64,000 nucleotides of DNA from an uncultured Eubacteriales bacterium. GTDB taxonomy: Bacteria > Bacillota > Clostridia > Saccharofermentanales > Fastidiosipilaceae. This document shows, in pieces, positions 45,836 through 54,617 of this stretch. Numbering within the stretch: position 1 is the stretch's first letter; each line of letters begins with the position of its first letter. Under the pieces are notes generated by a model. That model had not been told where the DNA came from, made no database searches, and was given only the letters and a program-made list of their open reading frames with translations. A program made the position numbers and the translations under genes. Location of the stretch: NCBI GenBank assembly GCA_902373515.1, contig CABKML010000004.1, positions 1-64,000 on the forward strand, in the 5' to 3' direction.

Positions 45836-46909
45836 CTATTCGTTCACCTTGTGCTGTTCCGCCGCCTGCAATTCTTTGACCAACAGATCCAAATCGCCGG
45901 CCAGAATCTGCGGCAACTGATACAAAGTTAAACCGATACGGTGGTCTGTAACTCTACCTTGAGGATAGTTATAAGTTCTAATTCTCTCACTCCGATCACC
46001 TGTACCTATCTGGGAACGCCGTTCCTCTGAAAGTTTAGCGTTCTCTTCTTCCTGTTGCAATTGTTGCAAACGGGAAATTAAAACAAGCATCGCTTTTTCC
46101 CGGTTTTTAATCTGTGAACGTTCATCCTGGCAAGTAACAACCAAACCGGTCGGGAAGTGGGTAATTCTGACGGCCGAGTCTGTCATGTTGACATGCTGAC
46201 CGCCGGCACCCGACGCTCTATAAGTATCGATGCGCAAATCTTTCGGATTGATTGCAAATTCTTTCGTCTCCGCTTCCGGAATAACGGCTACAGTTGCTGT
46301 CGAAGTATGAATTCTGCCGCCTGATTCAGTCGCCGGTACCCGCTGCACGCGATGGACCCCCATTTCATACTTCAATTTGGACCAGGCACCTTTACCTTCG
46401 ACCTGAAAAACAATTTCTTTTATGCCGCCGATTTCCGTTTCGTTCAATTCCAGGGTTTTGCATTTGAAATTTTGTTTGGCGGCATACATTAAATACATAC
46501 GGTGCAATTCCGCTGCGAACAGCGCCGCTTCTTCTCCGCCTGCTCCTGCCCTAATTTCCATAAACAGGCTCAAATTATCTCTAGGATCTTTGGGTAAAAG
46601 ACTGAGATTCAATTCTTCTTCCGTTTTTTGCAAACGCGCTTCCAGTTCTTCCTGTTCGCTTTTAAGCAATTCGTGTAATTCTGGGTCATGATTTTCTAAT
46701 AACAACTGACGGTTTTTCTCAATTTCCGTCTGCAAACTTGTATATTGGCGATACTGCTCGACTAAAGGTTGTAAATCGCCCAATTCTTTTGATAATTCCG
46801 TATAACGGGCTATATCGTTAATAATTTCCGGTTGAGAAAGTGTTTGTTCCAACTCTTCCAGACGCAGTGCGTATTTTTGTAATTTCAGTATATTGCTTTC
46901 CAACATCAT
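45836..46909 (-). CDS. prfA: peptide chain release factor 1
   Basis: It reads UAA and UAG stop codons and releases the finished protein. It has 357 residues. The codon-reading PxT motif is in [14 protein letters not shown] near residue 185, and the catalytic GGQ is in [13 protein letters not shown] near residue 234. The N-terminal helical domain is of normal length. GAAGGCGGAA lies before the ATG pair. Its glutamine is the target of PrmC, whose gene is just upstream. Confidence 0.97.
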   Translation of the reverse strand: MMLESNILKLQKYALRLEELEQTLSQPEIINDIARYTELSKELGDLQPLVEQYRQYTSLQTEIEKNRQLLLENHDPELHELLKSEQEELEARLQKTEEELNLSLLPKDPRDNLSLFMEIRAGAGGEEAALFAAELHRMYLMYAAKQNFKCKTLELNETEIGGIKEIVFQVEGKGAWSKLKYEMGVHRVQRVPATESGGRIHTSTATVAVIPEAETKEFAINPKDLRIDTYRASGAGGQHVNMTDSAVRITHFPTGLVVTCQDERSQIKNREKAMLVLISRLQQLQQEEENAKLSEERRSQIGTGDRSERIRTYNYPQGRVTDHRIGLTLYQLPQILAGDLDLLVKELQAAEQHKVNE

Positions 46910-46963
46910 TGTATTCCGCCTTCTTTAATGTTACGTATTTTAATCCGATCTTTTTCGCTGATT

Positions 46964-47018
46964 ATCCGATTTATCCGCTTGATCCGCCTTCTCCTATCCG
47001 GCTTATCCGATTTATCCG
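46964..47018. repeat. degenerate 9-bp tandem repeat between prmC and prfA
   Basis: ATCCG recurs at 46964, 46973, 46982, 46996, 47005 and 47014, that is mostly every 9 bp, with looser copies outside. On the minus strand it reads as a purine-rich CGGATAA-type repeat in the 144-nt spacer of the operon mRNA. Confidence 0.65.
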
Positions 47019-47053
47019 ATGGTCCGAATTATCAGCCCGTCCGACTTACCCGG

Positions 47054-47998
47054 CTAAAGTTCCGAAGCAAAATAGCGCAACACAAGGACCCGATCCCGAC
47101 CGCCGTAATCCTGCCGCCATTTAACAACGTCATAAGAATATTTCTTTAAAAGTTCCTGCAAAGGCTTTTTCTGACGATAACCGTGTTCGAATAAAATATA
47201 TCCGCCGTTTACAAGATACGCAGGCGCTGCCTGCAGAATTTTTCTGTAAAAATACAAGCCGTTTTCCGCTGCCTGTAAAGCGTTTTGCGGTTCATAAGCA
47301 GCAACGGAAGCCGGTAAAGTCTGCATCTCGCTTGCAGAAATATAAGGAGGATTGCTGTATATTATGTCGTATTTTCTTTCATTTTCCGTTAAACTCGGGA
47401 AAATATCAGCCTCTTCCAAATGTGCTTTGACCTGACGGCAAGCTAAATTTTCTCGACTTAGAGCAATAGCTGCAGGATTGATATCCGTTCCTGTCAATTC
47501 CAACTCTCTTGCACTTTCGCCTGCTATAGCAGCCAGCAACGCCCCGCTGCCGATACCGATTTCCAAAATTTTCAGCTTCTCCGGCGCCGTTTCTGCAACA
47601 GTTTCCTGCTGTGCAAAAGTTGCAGTCCCGGTTTGAGCTTGCGACTTGGGAAAAGAATTAATGCTTTCTAAAACTTCTTCTACCAGAACTTCACTGTCGG
47701 GGCGAGGTATCAGAACTCCGGGAACAATTTTGTAAGTAGAATTAAAAAAGTCAACAAAACCGCTAACATACGCCAATGGCCAATCCTGCGCCAGCTTTTC
47801 TATATCTGCAGCAAAAAGACGACTGATATCGGCAGCAGCCGGTTCATCATCGTACAAACGCAAGCGCAGTTGTGACTCGCTGATTTGCAAATATTTACGA
47901 GCTAACAAAATAATCAAATCCCGCCTGGTAATATCATTACGACAAGTTCGCAGCTGCAAGCAGGCATTTTTTATAAGTTGCAAATAAGTTTCGGCCAT
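47054..47998 (-). CDS. prmC: release factor glutamine N5-methyltransferase
   Basis: It methylates the GGQ glutamine of release factors using SAM. From the ATG at 47998 it has 314 residues; a GTG at 48013 is also possible. The N-terminal helical domain covers about 1-95. SAM binding is in KILEIGIGSGALLAAIA near residue 165, and the catalytic NPPY is in IIYSNPPYISASE near residue 225. A low-complexity insert rich in Gln, Thr and Ala (about 128-158) precedes the SAM site. It lies between rpmE and prfA, with which it shares function. Confidence 0.95.
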   Translation of the reverse strand: MAETYLQLIKNACLQLRTCRNDITRRDLIILLARKYLQISESQLRLRLYDDEPAAADISRLFAADIEKLAQDWPLAYVSGFVDFFNSTYKIVPGVLIPRPDSEVLVEEVLESINSFPKSQAQTGTATFAQQETVAETAPEKLKILEIGIGSGALLAAIAGESARELELTGTDINPAAIALSRENLACRQVKAHLEEADIFPSLTENERKYDIIYSNPPYISASEMQTLPASVAAYEPQNALQAAENGLYFYRKILQAAPAYLVNGGYILFEHGYRQKKPLQELLKKYSYDVVKWRQDYGGRDRVLVLRYFASEL

Positions 47999-48040
47999 AA
48001 TATTTAATTCCACTTGTTAAATTATCTGTAAATAAGAAAA

Positions 48041-48062
48041 AAGGAGGTCTAAGCCTCCCTTA
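48041..48062 (-). terminator. probable terminator or attenuator after rpmE
   Basis: GGAGG/CCTCC hairpin with a run of six T on the minus strand, directly after the rpmE stop. The stem is short, so partial read-through into prmC is plausible. Confidence 0.6.
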
Positions 48063-48065
48063 TTC

Positions 48066-48266
48066 TTACTTGCGTGATTCACGACGTTTGAATTTATCAA
48101 CACGACCGCCTGTATCAATGAGCTTCTGACGACCTGTAAAGAACGGATGGCACTTGCTGCAAATATCAACAGTTATACTATCCATAGTCGACTTGGTCTC
48201 GAAAGTCTCACCGCAAGCACAACGGACAACGCACTTCTCGTACTTCGGATGGATTCCTTCTCTCAT
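48066..48266 (-). CDS. rpmE: ribosomal protein bL31, zinc-binding type
   Basis: A 50S subunit protein of 66 residues. It has the cysteines of the zinc (C+) form: CVVRCACGE near residue 12 and DICSKCHPF near residue 35, followed by the conserved HPFFTGRQK block. The start is supported by GAGGTG just upstream. It sits between rho and prmC. Confidence 0.97.
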   Translation of the reverse strand: MREGIHPKYEKCVVRCACGETFETKSTMDSITVDICSKCHPFFTGRQKLIDTGGRVDKFKRRESRK

Positions 48267-48377
48267 AATTTCACCTCACAAAAATATAGCGTGTGACAGT
48301 TGAACTTCACATATGCCATACCAGTAATAACTTTATAAGTCTACCGCTAATTCCCCGTCACTGTCAATAGCATTCGA

Positions 48378-50312
48378 CTAAAAAGCGTTAGCGGAGTTAT
48401 TTTTATTACCGGTATTCTTTTTCACCAGCGATTCTATAATGTCCTTGTCATTCAAAGACATAGTGATACACTCGATGAAATGAGCATTATTTTTAGTTTT
48501 CTGCATAAAGTTGAGGATAAGTTCCGTTACTGAAGCTGTATCCAGGCGGCTCAAAGCCTTACGGATAGCCCAGACACAATCAAGCTCTCTTTCATTCAGC
48601 AGCAGCTCCTCCCGTCTCGTACCGGAACGATTAATGTCAATAGCCGGGAAAATACGCTTCTCCGACAATTTACGATCCAGGAAGACTTCCATATTACCCG
48701 TACCTTTGAACTCTTCAAAAATAACTTCATCCATCCTGGAACCTGTTTCAACCAAGGCTGTCGCAACAATCGTCAGGCTGCCGCCGTTTTCAATTTTTCT
48801 GGCAGCACCGAAAAAGCGTTTCGGGCCATATAAAGCGCCCGGATCCAAGCCTCCTGATAAAGTCCTTCCCGTAGGATTAATCGTCAGGTTATAAGCGCGT
48901 GCCAAACGGGTTATCGAATCAAGTAAAATTACCACATCGCGGCCCAATTCCACCAGTCTTTTAGCTCTTTCCAAAACCAATTCCGTAATTCTGACATGAT
49001 TTTCCGCAGTTTGATCGAAAGTTGAATAGACAACTTCTCCGTTAATTCGTCTTTGCATATCGGTAACTTCTTCCGGTCGCTCGTCTATAAGCAAAACAAT
49101 CAGATGCGCCTCAGGGTTATTATGGCTGATAGCATCGGCAATTTTTTGCAATAAGATGGTTTTACCGGCTTTCGGCGGCGAAACTATCATACCGCGTTGT
49201 CCCTTACCGATCGGACAAATCAAATCAATAATGCGGGTGCTTAATTCATTACTTGAAGTTTCCAGAGTATATCTTTCCTGCGTATAAATAGGAACCAAAC
49301 GCGAAAAATTAGGGCGTTTGAACAATTTTTCCGGGCTTAAATCATTAACATCTTTAATATAATTGATAGCCTGAAAGCGCTCATCACCTCTTTTTTTGCG
49401 TAAATAGGCGCGGACATAATCGCCTTCCCGCAAATTGAAGCGACGAATTAATTGCGGGGAAACGAAATAATCATTACTGCTTAAATTGTAATTTTCTGTA
49501 CGTAAAAAGCCGTAACCTTCCTGGGTAATATTGAGGACGCCGCCGACTACTTCTCTTTTTTCCGGCTCAAGTGCTTCCGTTTCATTAATCTCATTAACTT
49601 CCGAATTTTCATTGACAGGATTAACTGCCTGATTTTCATTAACGGTAATAATTTCCGGCGCTACATTATTATTATTTTCGATTTCCGAATTAAGTAATAC
49701 TTCAGGGGTGTTTTCATAATTCAGCTCACTGTTTTCCGTCGCTTTTTTCGCATACTTTTTATTATTTTCCGAATTGCGGTTCTCGCGTTTGTGAGCATTG
49801 AATTTGCGAGAATTATCAGCTTTATTGGCTTTATAAGATTTAGTCTGAATTTGAGGTGTACGCGGGGTAACGGTTATTTTTGTATTGCTGTTATCATCCC
49901 GGACCGTTAAAATCTGCTTTTTTTCTTCATTCGTCGGTGAAACGGTCTGCGCTTTTTTCGCTGCTTCTTTTACTGTTTCCTTCTGTCTTTCTCCTGCTTC
50001 GGTCGGTAAAATTTTCGGTTCTGCCGAGTTTGCTATAAATCCCTGTTCGGCAGCAGCTTCCTGAGTCATAATTTTTTGTTCGTAAATTTCTTTTTTACGA
50101 GGCTTTTTGCTGAACATTTCCGGGGTAAATTCAACATCGGGATTAGCTTCCACAATCGTTTTGTAACCGTGCGCCTGATCATCGGCCATCAGGGTTTCCA
50201 TAAGTTCCTGACGTTTCTTCGGGAGCGCCTTACTGATTTTCATTAATTTACGCTTGACCAGTAATTTAACAAGCGTTTCTTTGCTGAGTTCACTATAAAA
50301 TATCGGAACCAT
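48378..50312 (-). CDS. rho: transcription termination factor Rho with a large Asn-rich insert
   Basis: A hexameric RNA-dependent ATPase that ends transcription. It has 644 residues, compared with about 420 in E. coli. N-terminal Rho_N helical part about 5-50; then a long insert (about 65-250) that is charged at first and strongly Asn-rich from about 160 to 245; the RNA-binding cold-shock-like domain starts near 255 (ITQEGYGFLR); Walker A SPPKAGKT is at about 378-385; Walker B VIVLLIDERPEEV-type block follows near 410. GGAGG precedes the ATG. The insert resembles those of clostridial Rho proteins, one of which is reported to form a prion. Confidence 0.95.
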   Translation of the reverse strand: MVPIFYSELSKETLVKLLVKRKLMKISKALPKKRQELMETLMADDQAHGYKTIVEANPDVEFTPEMFSKKPRKKEIYEQKIMTQEAAAEQGFIANSAEPKILPTEAGERQKETVKEAAKKAQTVSPTNEEKKQILTVRDDNSNTKITVTPRTPQIQTKSYKANKADNSRKFNAHKRENRNSENNKKYAKKATENSELNYENTPEVLLNSEIENNNNVAPEIITVNENQAVNPVNENSEVNEINETEALEPEKREVVGGVLNITQEGYGFLRTENYNLSSNDYFVSPQLIRRFNLREGDYVRAYLRKKRGDERFQAINYIKDVNDLSPEKLFKRPNFSRLVPIYTQERYTLETSSNELSTRIIDLICPIGKGQRGMIVSPPKAGKTILLQKIADAISHNNPEAHLIVLLIDERPEEVTDMQRRINGEVVYSTFDQTAENHVRITELVLERAKRLVELGRDVVILLDSITRLARAYNLTINPTGRTLSGGLDPGALYGPKRFFGAARKIENGGSLTIVATALVETGSRMDEVIFEEFKGTGNMEVFLDRKLSEKRIFPAIDINRSGTRREELLLNERELDCVWAIRKALSRLDTASVTELILNFMQKTKNNAHFIECITMSLNDKDIIESLVKKNTGNKNNSANAF

Positions 50313-50424
50313 GTATCCTCCAAGGAAAATAAAATTGTCCGGATAAGCGGAAATAACCCGAACGTTGTAACGAGCAAGCAGTATAATCAGTGGAAAAAAC
50401 AGAAATTTGACCTCTGTACTAGAC

Positions 50425-50453
50425 TTGTAACAGAAAGTATTTTAACATATTTA
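50425..50453 (+). promoter_or_regulatory. probable promoter of the TraX-like gene
   Basis: TTGTAA (50425-50430), 17-nt spacer, TATTTA (50448-50453), about 30 nt upstream of the start codon. Confidence 0.45.
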
Positions 50454-50482
50454 CTAATTCAGAAAAAGGCAGGAAAGTAAAA

Positions 50483-51358
50483 ATGCTGAAATTAATTGCA
50501 TTTATTTTAATGACTATCGACCATATGTGTTGGTTATGGCCCCATTATATTCCTTACGAAGTCGGTTTTATTCTGCGCTTAATATGCCGCCTTTCTTTCC
50601 CTATTTTCGCATATGACTGCGTAATGGGTTTAAGGCGTACGCACAGTATTGCCAAATATTTAGCACGTTTGGGTCTCTTGGCTGTAATTTCACAATATGC
50701 CATACATTTCGCTTATACCCATTGGCACGTACGGGATATAGCTGATTTCGTCAATATTTTCTTCACGTTGTTTGCCGGAATTGTTTTTATAATGAGCTTG
50801 GATCTGATTATCGCTTCCTACCGCTCATTCAGCGGCAAACGCAAGACGGAAAAGTGGCATCTTTTTCATTACGGCAACTGCCGCTTATGGCAAAAATTAA
50901 CAGCGCCGACCGAAAACAGGTATGTTGCTTTTATTTGTCTGCTCCTGGGCTTGGTTTTAGCTATTTGCTGTCTTTTACTCGTCTATATTTTCAAAACCGA
51001 TTATGCCGTTTTCGGTTTGCTGTTTATCGCGACTCTGCATTTTATCGTTTATAAATGCGGCGATTTCAATCCGAAGCTCGATAAGACCGCTTTGCAAAAT
51101 TTAATTCCCGTTTACCTTTTACGCTTAGCTTGTGTTATCGGAGTTTATTTATTATTGGCCGATTATCTGCTTCCCTGGTTCGGTATAAACAGTTTAATGT
51201 TCGGCGATGTGCAAACTTTCGTTATTTTTATCCCCTATTTATTGCCGTTAGCCGCCAAAAGTCACCGGCCGAAATGGTGGGTCAGTCGTCTGCTTTATTT
51301 CTATTATCCTCTACACTTGTTGTTAATTTGTTATATACAATATCTTACAATCAGGTAA
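50483..51358 (+). CDS. TraX-like integral membrane protein
   Basis: The protein has 291 residues and about eight hydrophobic segments. The N-terminus, KLIAFILMTIDHMCWLW, followed by RLICRLSFPIFAYDCVMG near residue 32, is the TraX pattern. TraX of F-type plasmids acetylates pilin; chromosomal homologues in Firmicutes have no established substrate and are related to membrane acyltransferases. AGGAAAG lies before the ATG. It stands alone on the plus strand between rho and tRNA-Val with its own terminator. No conjugation gene is nearby, so a transfer role is not supported. Confidence 0.85.
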   Translation: MLKLIAFILMTIDHMCWLWPHYIPYEVGFILRLICRLSFPIFAYDCVMGLRRTHSIAKYLARLGLLAVISQYAIHFAYTHWHVRDIADFVNIFFTLFAGIVFIMSLDLIIASYRSFSGKRKTEKWHLFHYGNCRLWQKLTAPTENRYVAFICLLLGLVLAICCLLLVYIFKTDYAVFGLLFIATLHFIVYKCGDFNPKLDKTALQNLIPVYLLRLACVIGVYLLLADYLLPWFGINSLMFGDVQTFVIFIPYLLPLAAKSHRPKWWVSRLLYFYYPLHLLLICYIQYLTIR

Positions 51359-51360
51359 AG

Positions 51361-51390
51361 AAAAAGGCTCAGATTAATCTGAGCCTTTTT
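51361..51390. terminator. bidirectional terminator between traX-like gene and tRNA-Val
   Basis: Perfect 30-bp palindrome-type hairpin (arms of 14 bp around a TA centre) with AAAAA on one end and TTTTT on the other, so it can end transcription from both sides. Confidence 0.95.
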
Positions 51391-51393
51391 AAG

Positions 51394-51467
51394 TGGGTAG
51401 TATTGGACTCGAACCAACGACCCCTTGCATGTCAAGCAAGTACTCTAACCAGCTGAGCTAACCACCC
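51394..51467 (-). tRNA. tRNA-Val (anticodon GAC)
   Basis: A 74-nt cloverleaf on the minus strand: acceptor GGGTGGT/ACTACCC, D stem GCTC/GAGT, anticodon stem CTTGC/GCAAG with loop TTGACAT (anticodon GAC), T loop TTCGAGT, A73. No encoded CCA. Confidence 0.96.
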
Positions 51468-51533
51468 GAAGCAAGATAATTATACATGTTTTGAGATAAT
51501 TGTCAAACTTCTTGTATTAGTTCCGCTATTATC

Positions 51534-51564
51534 TATGAGTCACAAATGATAATGTCCCGGTATA
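51534..51564. repeat. 31-bp direct repeat, copy 1
   Basis: Begins TATGAGTCACAAATG and ends CCCGGTATA. Identical over all 31 bp to 54499-54529, in the same orientation; the bases on either side differ. The two copies bracket the two-gene ABC exporter. Confidence 0.95.
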
Positions 51565-51588
51565 AGCTGAAGACTTGACGTTAGCGAC

Positions 51589-52212
51589 TTAAATCTCAAT
51601 AATTCTCTGAGCCTGTCGTGCTAAATTCTCATCGTGCGTTACCATGATAATTGTTCTTCCAAGTTTATTGAGCAATTGTAAAATTTCAAAAACAATTCTA
51701 CTGTTTTGCCGGTCCAAATTACCTGTAGGCTCATCCGCCAAGATGTATTTTGCATCTTTAATTAACAATCGGGCTAAAGCTACTCTTTGCTGCTCACCTC
51801 CGCTCAATTGATACACTTTCTGCGACAAAATACTCTCCGGTAAATTGACCTGTTTCAGGGCAGAAGCAATATCTTGCGCCGGATTATCGGGATTTACGGC
51901 AAATTTAGCCGCTATCTGCAAGTTAAAAGCGACGCTCTCCTCATCGATCAAAGCAAAATTTTGCAGCAAAAAACTCATCAAACTGCGATGATATCTGAGT
52001 ATATGACGTTGAGACGTATACTTCTTCCCATCAATTAAAACATATCCTTGATTAGGTTTTTCTAAAAGAGCAATAATATTAAGCAATGAAGTTTTGCCAC
52101 TGCCGCTTTTTCCGACGATTGCAACAAATTCACCATCGGCAATATCCAAATTCAAATTATGAAATATTTGATGTTCGCCGTAGGCTAAGCTGATATTTTT
52201 TAATTGAATCAT
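51589..52212 (-). CDS. ABC exporter ATPase, bacteriocin-associated type
   Basis: The protein has 207 residues. Walker A VGKSGSGKTSL near residue 33, signature LSGGEQQRVALARLL near residue 135, Walker B YILADEPTGNLDRQN near residue 155, in the MacB/LolD-like class; the small size and the partner fit the ATPase of lactococcin-972-group exporters. It starts directly after the permease stop (TAG then ATG), with GGAGGGG upstream. AT-rich like its partner. The function would be energising export or immunity by the partner. Confidence 0.88.
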   Translation of the reverse strand: MIQLKNISLAYGEHQIFHNLNLDIADGEFVAIVGKSGSGKTSLLNIIALLEKPNQGYVLIDGKKYTSQRHILRYHRSLMSFLLQNFALIDEESVAFNLQIAAKFAVNPDNPAQDIASALKQVNLPESILSQKVYQLSGGEQQRVALARLLIKDAKYILADEPTGNLDRQNSRIVFEILQLLNKLGRTIIMVTHDENLARQAQRIIEI

Positions 52213-54369
52213 CTATTTCCCCTCCTGTAAAACTTGATGTAATATTTTTCTTTGCAAATACATGCCGTAAGAAAAAATCACTATTATTTCCGTTGTAACT
52301 ATCAACAATTTATTACACATACTTATTGCTGACGGCAAAATAAAAAGGCAAGTAATTCCGATATTAAAGAGTAGATATAAACTGTGAATTTGCCCGAAAT
52401 TATAACCATGTAAGCGTTTAACACAAATACTGTATCTGTTTTTAGTGAAGTAGCAAACGGTAAACAGTATGACTGTCAAAAAAAGCAAACCTATAAGTAA
52501 TCCGGTTATGATGTGCAAATATTTAATGTTTTTAATTATATTTGCAATTACGGCACCTCTTTGATTATAAACAGACGCAACCGAATTGTACGAAGCTGCT
52601 AAATCCAGTTTCTGAATATAAGGCATTATCTCACTAATCGGATTAATACTGTTTTGGCTGTAATAATAACAGGAAGACGTTAAATACGCGTAATAATAGC
52701 TGGCATCAATATTACCGGTATCGACAGCTACAATCGGGTCGTAAATTATATTGCCCTTTGCCTTTTCTACATTTTCATTATAAGTAAAATATTTGTTGCC
52801 ATCGACAATATAAATGATATTTATTCGCAAGTCTGCTTGCTTGATTTTCTCCAATTCTTCCTTAAATTTTTTGTGATAAATATTGGCCACTTTAACTTTT
52901 TGGAAATAAAATCGTTCCGACAGAATATCTTTAAGTAAGTTATCAAACTTTTGCAATTTTTTCGGAACTAATACATTCAAGGTAAAATTATCAACAAGTA
53001 GATCTTTTTCGCTGATTTTCTTATCTTCTTGCAAAAATACAGGATGCCGTTTTAAGTAATTCCGATTAACTGTTATAATTTGTTCTGTCAAAGCAGCTCG
53101 AAGATCCTTTTCATTTAATACTTCCAAATTATTTGTATTTTTATACTTACGAGTATTGAGCAAAAATAAATTTCTTTCTTTTTCCAAAATTCGGTAAAGA
53201 TTGGCGGTTCTTACTTCTAAAGGTCTTCTTTCTTTGATTTTATTAGTAATAAAGGAGGTTCTTAATAAATAAACATTTTGAGCCTCCTGCCATTGCTCAT
53301 TGTTTTTCAGCTCTTTTTTCTGCAGTTGTAAATTACTTTGATTCAAAGTAATGCAAAACACTAAATAGATGAGAACTAAAATTTTAGCTGCCAATTGTAA
53401 AGAAAAAAGGAGATCGAACGGTCTTTTACCCTTGATGATTTCTGCTTGGTTATACATATATGTTTGGACTTTAATGTATAAGAATGCAAGCAGCAGGCTG
53501 TAAATATAAAGGAACAAATACAGTGCTGAAACAATTAGCGTCAATCTGAAGATATAATGGGTTATATTACAATAGTATAAATAAGCAAAAAGGCAAATTA
53601 AATTTATACAGATTGAAACGGCAAAGGCACTAATTACGCCCGATTGTAGGGATTTTAGAATATTAAAATCGGTATAACCGTTAATTTGCAGAATTCCTAT
53701 TTTTTTAGCTTGGCGTAAAATATAATAAATATAGAATAGAGAATACAGGAAAAAGCAAAGCAATAAAAATGCCGCATTAATTCTGTAGTTATGTATCATT
53801 GAAATGATTTCTTCTAATATATTATTTTGAGCGTAAGCTTGGAAAATTTCGCACTTGCCCAACTTAGCGCTAAATTCCTCTTTTATTTGCTTGACAACGT
53901 CAATATTTGTTGCGTCTAAATAAAATATACCGATATAGCCGCCTAGCTCCTGCAAGCGACTGAACGGAGCGATTTCCAGGCGAAAGTTTTGAGAAAGAAT
54001 ATTAAATTTTCCTACTTGATGCGGATCTTCCGTTTGTCGGTTGCTGATAAAAGTGTCGGAATTTTCGGCCGGAAAGCTTCCTTGTTGTAAAAAAATGTTG
54101 TTTTTAAGCGTTCCGTCCGTAGTATATATAGCTAAATGTTGAGAGTCATGCCAAATTAAGCGAGAAATATTAACGCCGAATTTGTCGGTTATTTGCTTTA
54201 TTTCCTGATACGCTTCTTCATTTTTTAATCTTGCATCGGTGTTTAAGATAATTTGGGTACGCCCGACATAACTGAATTGATTTATTTCCTGCTTGGCAAA
54301 ATACTGAAATAAAATAAATAATCCCAACGTAACAAAAAGGAGTAGAAAAAAGCTAAGTATCTTCTTCAT
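52213..54369 (-). CDS. bacteriocin-associated integral membrane protein (DUF1430-like permease)
   Basis: The protein has 718 residues: an N-terminal helix, a long extracytoplasmic region to about residue 195, several helices (about 196-340, including FFLYSLFYIYYILRQAKK), a second extracytoplasmic region (about 360-620) and three C-terminal helices. This FtsX-like arrangement next to a small ATPase matches the family called bacteriocin-associated membrane protein, paired with lactococcin-972-type exporters. Clearly AT-richer than the rest of the window. No bacteriocin-like small gene was found between the flanking repeats, so the pair is an orphan. GAAAGGAG lies before the ATG. Assignment rests on remembered family traits. 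Confidence 0.7.
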   Translation of the reverse strand: MKKILSFFLLLFVTLGLFILFQYFAKQEINQFSYVGRTQIILNTDARLKNEEAYQEIKQITDKFGVNISRLIWHDSQHLAIYTTDGTLKNNIFLQQGSFPAENSDTFISNRQTEDPHQVGKFNILSQNFRLEIAPFSRLQELGGYIGIFYLDATNIDVVKQIKEEFSAKLGKCEIFQAYAQNNILEEIISMIHNYRINAAFLLLCFFLYSLFYIYYILRQAKKIGILQINGYTDFNILKSLQSGVISAFAVSICINLICLFAYLYYCNITHYIFRLTLIVSALYLFLYIYSLLLAFLYIKVQTYMYNQAEIIKGKRPFDLLFSLQLAAKILVLIYLVFCITLNQSNLQLQKKELKNNEQWQEAQNVYLLRTSFITNKIKERRPLEVRTANLYRILEKERNLFLLNTRKYKNTNNLEVLNEKDLRAALTEQIITVNRNYLKRHPVFLQEDKKISEKDLLVDNFTLNVLVPKKLQKFDNLLKDILSERFYFQKVKVANIYHKKFKEELEKIKQADLRINIIYIVDGNKYFTYNENVEKAKGNIIYDPIVAVDTGNIDASYYYAYLTSSCYYYSQNSINPISEIMPYIQKLDLAASYNSVASVYNQRGAVIANIIKNIKYLHIITGLLIGLLFLTVILFTVCYFTKNRYSICVKRLHGYNFGQIHSLYLLFNIGITCLFILPSAISMCNKLLIVTTEIIVIFSYGMYLQRKILHQVLQEGK

Positions 54370-54420
54370 AAGATGCTCCTTTCAACTGTAAACATTTATT
54401 TACACTCATTAAAAACTGCT

Positions 54421-54471
54421 ATACAATTAATTGTATTAATTCAATTATAGCAATTTATATTTTTTTGTCAA
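54421..54471 (-). promoter_or_regulatory. consensus promoter with a 16-bp palindromic operator
   Basis: On the minus strand: TTGACA (54466-54471), 16-nt spacer, TATAAT (54444-54449). The perfect palindrome ATACAATTAATTGTAT (54421-54436) covers the expected start of transcription. A repressor-controlled promoter is likely; no regulator gene is adjacent. Confidence 0.75.
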
Positions 54472-54498
54472 TGCGTCGGACAGCTGACAATAGGTGAT

Positions 54499-54529
54499 TA
54501 TGAGTCACAAATGATAATGTCCCGGTATA
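54499..54529. repeat. 31-bp direct repeat, copy 2
   Basis: Identical to copy 1 at 51534-51564. It lies upstream of the promoter of the ABC exporter pair; 2934 bp separate the two copies. Confidence 0.95.
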
Positions 54530-54550
54530 GTAAAATTATTATTTGAATGC

Positions 54551-54577
54551 AAAAAAGACGGTAATAATACCGTCTTT
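54551..54577 (-). terminator. rho-independent terminator of the DAACS symporter gene
   Basis: 10-bp perfect stem AAAGACGGTA/TACCGTCTTT with a 4-nt loop, extended to six T on the minus strand. Confidence 0.9.
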
Positions 54578-54617
54578 GTATAAAATGCCGAACAAACGGC
54601 CGCTGCATAAACTTACA

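Noticed and set aside
51394-51564. Idea that tRNA-Val is the attachment site of the repeat-flanked cassette
   Set aside because: The 31-bp repeat begins 66 bp from the 5' end of the tRNA and shares no sequence with its 3' end, and no integrase is present.
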